A DNA stretch of 36,912 nucleotides. Source: Lachnospiraceae bacterium. GTDB taxonomy: Bacteria > Bacillota > Clostridia > Lachnospirales > Lachnospiraceae. Below, piece after piece: positions 32,499 through 36,912 of the stretch. The first letter of the stretch is position 1; every line of letters starts with the position of its first letter. The DNA lies in NCBI GenBank assembly GCA_022790615.1, contig JAAVXK010000032.1, forward strand, positions 1-36,912. The letters run 5' to 3'. Under the pieces are notes generated by a model that saw only the letters and a list, made by a program, of their open reading frames with translations, did not search any database and was not told the DNA's origin. A program made the position numbers and the translations under genes.

Positions 32499-33368
32499 AT
32501 GACTGAATATACACCTATAACGGAGGGAAAGGTACGTGAAATATATGACGTGGGCGACAGCCTTATAATCACCGCCACTGACCGTATAAGCTGTTTTGAC
32601 GTAATTCTCAATAACAATGTGACAAAAAAGGGTACCGTGCTTACGCAGATGTCGGCATTCTGGTTTGATTACACAAAGGATATTCTGCCGAACCACATGT
32701 TGTCCGTGGACGTTAACGACATGCCTGAATTTTTCAGACAGGAGAGATTTGACGGCAACAGCATGATGTGCCGTAAGCTTGAGATGCTGCCTGTTGAGTG
32801 TATAGTGAGAGGATATATTACCGGAAGCGGATGGGAAAGCTATAAGAAGAACGGTACGGTATGCGGAATCGAACTCCCAAAGGGACTTAAGGAGTCGGAA
32901 CAGCTGCCTGAGCCTATATATACGCCGTCGACGAAGGCTGAGATTGGAGACCATGACGAGAATATTTCGTTTGAACAGAGTATAGAACACCTTGAAAAGG
33001 CATATCCGGGCAGGGGTGAGGAATATGCCAAAAAGCTTAAAGATTACACGATAGCTTTATATAAAAAATGCGCCGAATATGCGCTTGGCAAAGGAATCAT
33101 AATTGCTGATACAAAGTTTGAATTCGGACTTGACAGGGACGGCAACATAATAATAGGGGATGAAATGCTAACGCCTGACAGTTCAAGGTTCTGGCCGAAA
33201 GAGGGATATGAGCCGGGAAAACCGCAGCCGTCTTTTGACAAGCAGTTTGCGCGTGACTGGCTGAAGGCTAACGAAAACCATGACTGGACTCTGCCGCAGG
33301 ACATTGTTGACAAGACCATTGAAAAATACCTCCAAAGTTTCGAGCTGCTTACCGGCAAAAAATTATAG
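32499..33368 (+). CDS. purC: Phosphoribosylaminoimidazole-succinocarboxamide synthase, PurC
   Basis: Joins CAIR with aspartate using ATP in purine synthesis. The 289-residue protein is the longer variant of the family (short bacterial forms have about 240 residues). It has GKVREIYDVGDSLIITATDRIS (about 10-31), VECIVRGYITGSGWESYK, DTKFEFGLDRDG and DEMLTPDSSRFWP in canonical order. ATG 32499 follows AAGGAGG. It stands alone, without other pur genes beside it. Confidence 0.96.
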   Translation: MTEYTPITEGKVREIYDVGDSLIITATDRISCFDVILNNNVTKKGTVLTQMSAFWFDYTKDILPNHMLSVDVNDMPEFFRQERFDGNSMMCRKLEMLPVECIVRGYITGSGWESYKKNGTVCGIELPKGLKESEQLPEPIYTPSTKAEIGDHDENISFEQSIEHLEKAYPGRGEEYAKKLKDYTIALYKKCAEYALGKGIIIADTKFEFGLDRDGNIIIGDEMLTPDSSRFWPKEGYEPGKPQPSFDKQFARDWLKANENHDWTLPQDIVDKTIEKYLQSFELLTGKKL

Positions 33369-33500
33369 GCACGGGCGGCTCCATAAAGAGTATGATTTGG
33401 GCAAATGATAATTTACTTATAATAACATTTTATACAGACCTTGTTTCTCGTATTTCATTATACTTGGGGCAAGGCTGTTTCCGTGTTGGCTTCATAAAGA

Positions 33501-33565
33501 CTTTATAAAAAAAATGTTGATTTTATAAAAAATTGGTTTACAATAGACTGTTTTTAAAGTATAAT
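33501..33565 (+). promoter_or_regulatory. Promoter with upstream A/T tracts for the PAS kinase operon
   Basis: TTTACA (33537-33542), 17 bases, TATAAT (33560-33565). Upstream are two near-identical A/T tracts 20 bases apart (CTTTATAAAA at 33501 and TTTTATAAAA at 33521), which resemble a UP element. The start point would fall around 33572, so the whole of leader element B is transcribed. Between purC and here (33369-33500) nothing clear is seen beyond a weak CCTTG/CAAGG stem. Confidence 0.7.
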
Positions 33566-33578
33566 GAAAATTAGATTG

Positions 33579-33685
33579 TTATTCCCGCGGGCAACGGTCC
33601 TACGCGTCCGGCGGACGCTTGTTAAGGACGGACCGGAACGAAGTATAGACTCGGGCAGTTATGCTTCCATGTTGCGGGGTATTTG
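33579..33685 (+). promoter_or_regulatory. Structured leader element, copy B, upstream of the PAS histidine kinase gene
   Basis: Bases 33579-33623 match copy A (27118-27164). Hairpin 1 is GCGTCC-GGC-GGACGC (33604-33618). Hairpin 2, absent from copy A, pairs GAAGTATA (33640-33647) with TATGCTTC (33660-33667) through eight pairs, one of them a wobble. CCCGC (33584-33588) can pair with GCGGG (33674-33678), closing both hairpins into a three-way arrangement and covering the G-rich stretch that ends in GCGGGGTATTTG. It begins a few bases after the predicted transcription start. Confidence 0.6.
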
Positions 33686-33724
33686 ACTATGGTGATGCAT
33701 TTCACGTGTGAAAGGGATAATGCC

Positions 33725-35185
33725 ATGAAAATAGTTTTAGAAACAGAAAAACTTAATGAACTAGCGCCCGTACTTGGAATGTCCCTGGCATTTAACGCCA
33801 GTGGGGAAATTGTTTATTCCAGTGAGGAATTAAAAAAAAAGTTTCTGTATGACGAAGATATTGTCGGCATGCATATAAAAACCCTGTTCCCCGCGCTTCT
33901 TAACAATATAGAGGATTTTGAGGAGCTTTTTTCAATATTGAAAGATGAGAAACAGGTTAACGCATATAGAAAGAATGGAACAATATTTCCCGTTCATCTG
34001 ACTATGTGCAGGTTTGAGAAAAGTACATATATTGTAAGGGTACATGACGACACGAGCGAGGTCAAGTGGAAACAGCGGTATGAGAGGGCGGAAATTGACG
34101 CGAAAGCGGCTCTTTCAAAACAGAACGAGTTTGTTGCAAACGTAACCCATGAGCTTAGGACTCCGGTCAATGGAATCAAGGGTAACGTCAAGTTCCTTAA
34201 AGAACAGGGTAATCTCACAAAAGTACAGGACGAAACGCTTGATATTGTAACAAGGTGTTGTCACAATATGGAGAAGATTATCAATAACCTTCTTGATTTT
34301 GCAAAGCTTGACGCCGGGAAAATAACAATTGATATAGAAAAATTTTCGTTCAGGGATATGATGAAGCATGCGTATGATACCAATGCCAAACAGGCCGCGC
34401 AAAAAGGTATATCATTACAGGTAAACTACGACGAGTCAATACCCGACGAACTTTACGGCGACGCGCTGAGGATTGGACAGATACTTAATAATTACATATC
34501 AAACGCCGTTAAGTTTACGTCCGTTGGTTCCGTTCGTGTGGAGGCCGTGGAGGTTGCAAGAACGGATAAAAACATTGAATTGTTTTTTATGGTAATCGAC
34601 ACCGGAATCGGAATTGCCAAGGAGAATATAGATAAACTGTTTAAAAGTTTTTCGCAGGTCGACGGTTCCATAACGCGCAATTACGGAGGAACCGGACTGG
34701 GACTTGCAATAACCAAGCAGCTCGTGCAGATGATGAACGGCTCGATTAAGGTTGAGTCGGAGCTTGGAAAAGGCTCAACATTCGCTTTCTCGGTTGTAAT
34801 AGGCCTGACGCCTGATATCGGGGAGGAGAGTACGGAAGAAAGTGAAACGAACGATAATATTAACAGGACAGAGAGCATACAGAATAAGTTTGACAGTATA
34901 ATTAACAGGGTCGAGCGTGAGGATGTCAGCAATGTATTCAAATGGGGAACGAAAGAGAACCGGGCTGAGATTAAAGATACGCTTAGCAAGCTTGTTCTTT
35001 GCATAGAAATGGGTAACTTTGAAAAAGCCGAAGTGTTTTCCGACAAGGTTAAAAAGCTTTGCGAAGGAGGGGGAATGGAGTTTATGAAACAGATATTCCG
35101 CCTGCAGCTTGCTTTAAGAAAAAGTGACCATGAACAATCAATGCAGGAATATAACGTATTCCTCGATATATTTAATAAGGAATGA
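33725..35185 (+). CDS. Soluble PAS-domain sensor histidine kinase
   Basis: The 486-residue kinase has no membrane segment. A PAS-like domain (about 12-110) leads by a helix to the dimerisation H-box FVANVTHELRTPVNGIKG with His142. The ATPase domain (about 250-375) shows QILNNYISNAVKFT, DTGIGI, FKSFSQVDGSITRNYGGTGLGLAI and GKGSTFAF. A C-terminal extension of about 110 residues (375-486) is mostly charged helix, without a receiver or a clear HPt motif. ATG 33725 is preferred (AAAGGGATAATGCC before it). ATG 33689 lies 9 bases after the G-run of the leader element and would add 12 residues. The next gene begins 4 bases after its stop, so kinase and receiver-HD protein are coupled. Confidence 0.9.
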   Translation: MKIVLETEKLNELAPVLGMSLAFNASGEIVYSSEELKKKFLYDEDIVGMHIKTLFPALLNNIEDFEELFSILKDEKQVNAYRKNGTIFPVHLTMCRFEKSTYIVRVHDDTSEVKWKQRYERAEIDAKAALSKQNEFVANVTHELRTPVNGIKGNVKFLKEQGNLTKVQDETLDIVTRCCHNMEKIINNLLDFAKLDAGKITIDIEKFSFRDMMKHAYDTNAKQAAQKGISLQVNYDESIPDELYGDALRIGQILNNYISNAVKFTSVGSVRVEAVEVARTDKNIELFFMVIDTGIGIAKENIDKLFKSFSQVDGSITRNYGGTGLGLAITKQLVQMMNGSIKVESELGKGSTFAFSVVIGLTPDIGEESTEESETNDNINRTESIQNKFDSIINRVEREDVSNVFKWGTKENRAEIKDTLSKLVLCIEMGNFEKAEVFSDKVKKLCEGGGMEFMKQIFRLQLALRKSDHEQSMQEYNVFLDIFNKE

Positions 35186-35189
35186 GAAT

Positions 35190-36221
35190 ATGGCAATGGA
35201 TATGCTTGATAAACCGTATGTATTGATAGTTGATGATATTGAAGACAACGCCCTGCTGCTTGAATTTATACTTGGCTCTGATAATTATGTCATAAAATGC
35301 GCCACAAGCGTTGCAGAAGCGGTTGAGATCATGGGCGAGGGTCTGCCCGACATAATACTTACCGATATTACAATGCCCGATATAGACGGGTTTGAGTTTA
35401 TGTCTATGTTAAAGAACAATAACAGGACGAAGGACATTCCCATCGTGGTAATATCCGGACTTGACTCAAATGATGACAAACAGAAAGCGTTCGAACTCGG
35501 AGCCGTGAGTTTTCTAGGAAAGCCGTATGACAGGTTTGAGATTCAGAACAGTATCGGCATCAATGTCAAGCTCAGAAGAATGCAGCAGGAGCTTGAGGAA
35601 TATAATAAAAAGCTGAATATAACGATAGAACAGCAGTTTAAGAGAATAGAGCTTGAGCAAAAGCACATACTGTTTGCTCTTGCCAATGTTGCGGAGATGG
35701 AGATTGACGCAAAGGATAACCGTCTTGAAACGCTTGCGCACAATGCGAGGGTGCTCGCGCAAAGTCTGTCATTTCTGCCGAAGTATGAGGATTACATTTC
35801 GGAAGATTACCTTGAGACGATTGAGGTTGCTGCTCTTCTTCATGATATAGGCAGGATTTCTTCCAAAGACTGCGATAAGGATAAGAAGTTTGAACATGCC
35901 GAGAGAGGCGCCAAAATACTTGAGGGCGTGTACAGCGTATGTTCACAGAACCGGTTTCTTAATATGGCGATAATAATAGCAAGATACCACCATCATGATT
36001 TTACTGACAGTAACCCTGACGTATGCCAGGGAGAAGATATACCGTTATCCGCGCGTATCATGCGCGTGATAGATGATTATAATAGTTTTTCTAACAATAT
36101 GGAAAAGGGGGATTCAGATGACTGCAGTAAAGTTCTTGCCTACATGAGGGAACATTCCGGGATATGGTACGATCCGGAAATACTGGAAGTGTTTTTCAAG
36201 ATTGTGAATCAGATGCATTAA
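35190..36221 (+). CDS. Response regulator with HD output domain (HD-GYP-like, GYP motif missing)
   Basis: The 343-residue protein has an N-terminal receiver (about 8-125), with Asp15-Asp16, phosphoacceptor Asp59 in IILTDITMPDIDG, and SFLGKPYD. A helical linker (about 130-165) precedes an HD domain (about 170-335) with LLHDIGRI, HAERGAKIL, ARYHHHDF and the helix GEDIPLSARIMRVIDDYNSF. In cyclic-di-GMP phosphodiesterases of the RpfG type, the His-His-Glu-x-Trp-x-Gly-x-Gly-Tyr-Pro region precedes IPL; here it is replaced by HHHDFTDSNPDVCQG. The activity may therefore be altered or lost. ATG 35190 follows AAGGAATGAG and lies 4 bases past the kinase stop. Confidence 0.88.
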   Translation: MAMDMLDKPYVLIVDDIEDNALLLEFILGSDNYVIKCATSVAEAVEIMGEGLPDIILTDITMPDIDGFEFMSMLKNNNRTKDIPIVVISGLDSNDDKQKAFELGAVSFLGKPYDRFEIQNSIGINVKLRRMQQELEEYNKKLNITIEQQFKRIELEQKHILFALANVAEMEIDAKDNRLETLAHNARVLAQSLSFLPKYEDYISEDYLETIEVAALLHDIGRISSKDCDKDKKFEHAERGAKILEGVYSVCSQNRFLNMAIIIARYHHHDFTDSNPDVCQGEDIPLSARIMRVIDDYNSFSNNMEKGDSDDCSKVLAYMREHSGIWYDPEILEVFFKIVNQMH

Positions 36222-36247
36222 AATATAGATAGGATTGATGTGAAGCT

Positions 36248-36912
36248 ATGACAAATGACGAATTTATCAGGATAGTTAATTTTGTGGAAAGTAAAGCGGG
36301 CATACATCTTGCGGAGAAACGTTCTTTAGTCACGGGAAGACTGGATAACTTTCTGGTGCGGAACGGATATTCATCATATACTGATTACATGGATCAGGTT
36401 GAACAGGACAAAAGCGGAAAACTGACGGAGGAGCTTTTAAATACGCTGTCAACCAACCATACATATTTCATGAGGGAGAAAGAGCATTTTGATTTGTTCA
36501 AAAATGTTGTACTGCCCCAGATAAAAGAGGCAAAAAAAAGGGAAAAAGACCTTAGAATATGGTGCGGGGCTTCCTCTACGGGTGAAGAGCCATATACGCT
36601 CGCAATGATAATCAAAGATTTCTTCTCACTTGAAGGCGGCGCCTGGGATACGAAGCTGCTTGCGACGGACATATCGACGGACGTGCTGCGGTATGCCATG
36701 AAAGGTGAATATACGGAGGAACAGATAGAACCGCTTCCCGATACGTGGAAAAGAAGGTATTTCCACAAGTCGGAACCTGGAAAGTTCAAGGTTGTGGATG
36801 ATTTGAAAAGCCAGGTTTTATACAGACAGTTTAACCTTTTGTCTCCGATGCCTTTCAAAAAGCCGTTACAGGTAGTGTTTTTGAGAAATGTTCTTATTTA
36901 TTTTGAGAAAGA
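36248..36912 (+). CDS. cheR: Chemotaxis-type protein-glutamate methyltransferase CheR, 3'-truncated
   Basis: Uses SAM to methylate glutamates of chemoreceptors. About 221 residues are visible before the window ends, out of roughly 260-280 expected. The N-terminal helical domain (about 1-75) includes the TNHTYFMRE segment. The SAM domain shows WCGASSTGEEPYTLAM (about 98-113), LATDISTDVL and VVFLRNVLIYF at the very end. ATG 36248 is the start by homology; the site before it (GTGAAGC) is weak. It follows the receiver-HD gene by 26 bases, in the same operon as the PAS kinase, suggesting a chemosensory-like signalling unit. Confidence 0.93.
   Translation, partial: MTNDEFIRIVNFVESKAGIHLAEKRSLVTGRLDNFLVRNGYSSYTDYMDQVEQDKSGKLTEELLNTLSTNHTYFMREKEHFDLFKNVVLPQIKEAKKREKDLRIWCGASSTGEEPYTLAMIIKDFFSLEGGAWDTKLLATDISTDVLRYAMKGEYTEEQIEPLPDTWKRRYFHKSEPGKFKVVDDLKSQVLYRQFNLLSPMPFKKPLQVVFLRNVLIYFEK

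Overview
The window looks like chromosomal sequence from an anaerobic Gram-positive gut or rumen bacterium of the Clostridia, most likely Lachnospiraceae. This is an inference from gene content: a secreted CE1-GH10 xylan enzyme, a pseudaminic acid (flagellin sugar) operon, ferredoxin-dependent IorAB, the sporulation protein YlbJ next to RsmD and TmcAL, acetate kinase, and purine-rich Shine-Dalgarno sites. The genus cannot be fixed from what is visible. No rRNA, tRNA, insertion sequence, prophage or CRISPR array was seen.

Layout. (1) 1-3060: a 5'-truncated secreted feruloyl esterase/xylanase, closed by a strong terminator. (2) 3190-9070: one operon, pseB-pseF-pseI-pseG-glmS, making CMP-pseudaminic acid from UDP-GlcNAc; pseC and pseH are not here. 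(3) 9190-12554, minus strand: rmlB and rmlA, preceded by a MerR-methyltransferase fusion gene. Between rmlA and that gene lies a promoter with a 19-bp spacer holding a perfect dyad. (4) 12714-14160: cobB (sirtuin) behind a structured leader with a possible 34-codon leader ORF, then a VanZ-like gene. (5) 14117-16040, minus strand: a DUF436 protein, an ECF transporter S component and a lipoprotein. (6) 16212-20412: iorA, iorB and an acyl-CoA synthetase, a possible aryl-acid/aryl-pyruvate module. (7) 20474-26998: a Big2/NodB polysaccharide deacetylase, rsmD, a coiled-coil protein, ylbJ, tmcAL, and ackA divergent from tmcAL. (8) 27118-30798: a response regulator, an ABC ATPase and permease, and a histidine kinase, resembling antimicrobial-peptide detoxification modules, with six helically phased direct repeats before the ABC genes. 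(9) 30864-33368: rmuC and purC. (10) 33537-36912: a soluble PAS histidine kinase, a receiver-HD protein and a 3'-truncated cheR.

The most unusual signal is a pair of related leader elements (27118-27186 and 33579-33685). Each sits directly upstream of a different two-component gene. They share a conserved block of about 45 bases with a GC-rich hairpin and end in the same G-rich ribosome-binding region, which can pair with the 5' end of the element. The second copy carries an extra hairpin. This looks like a small family of structured 5' leaders that could control translation, and I do not recognise it as a known class. Second most interesting is the MerR-type promoter geometry found directly downstream of the MerR-methyltransferase gene and upstream of rmlAB.
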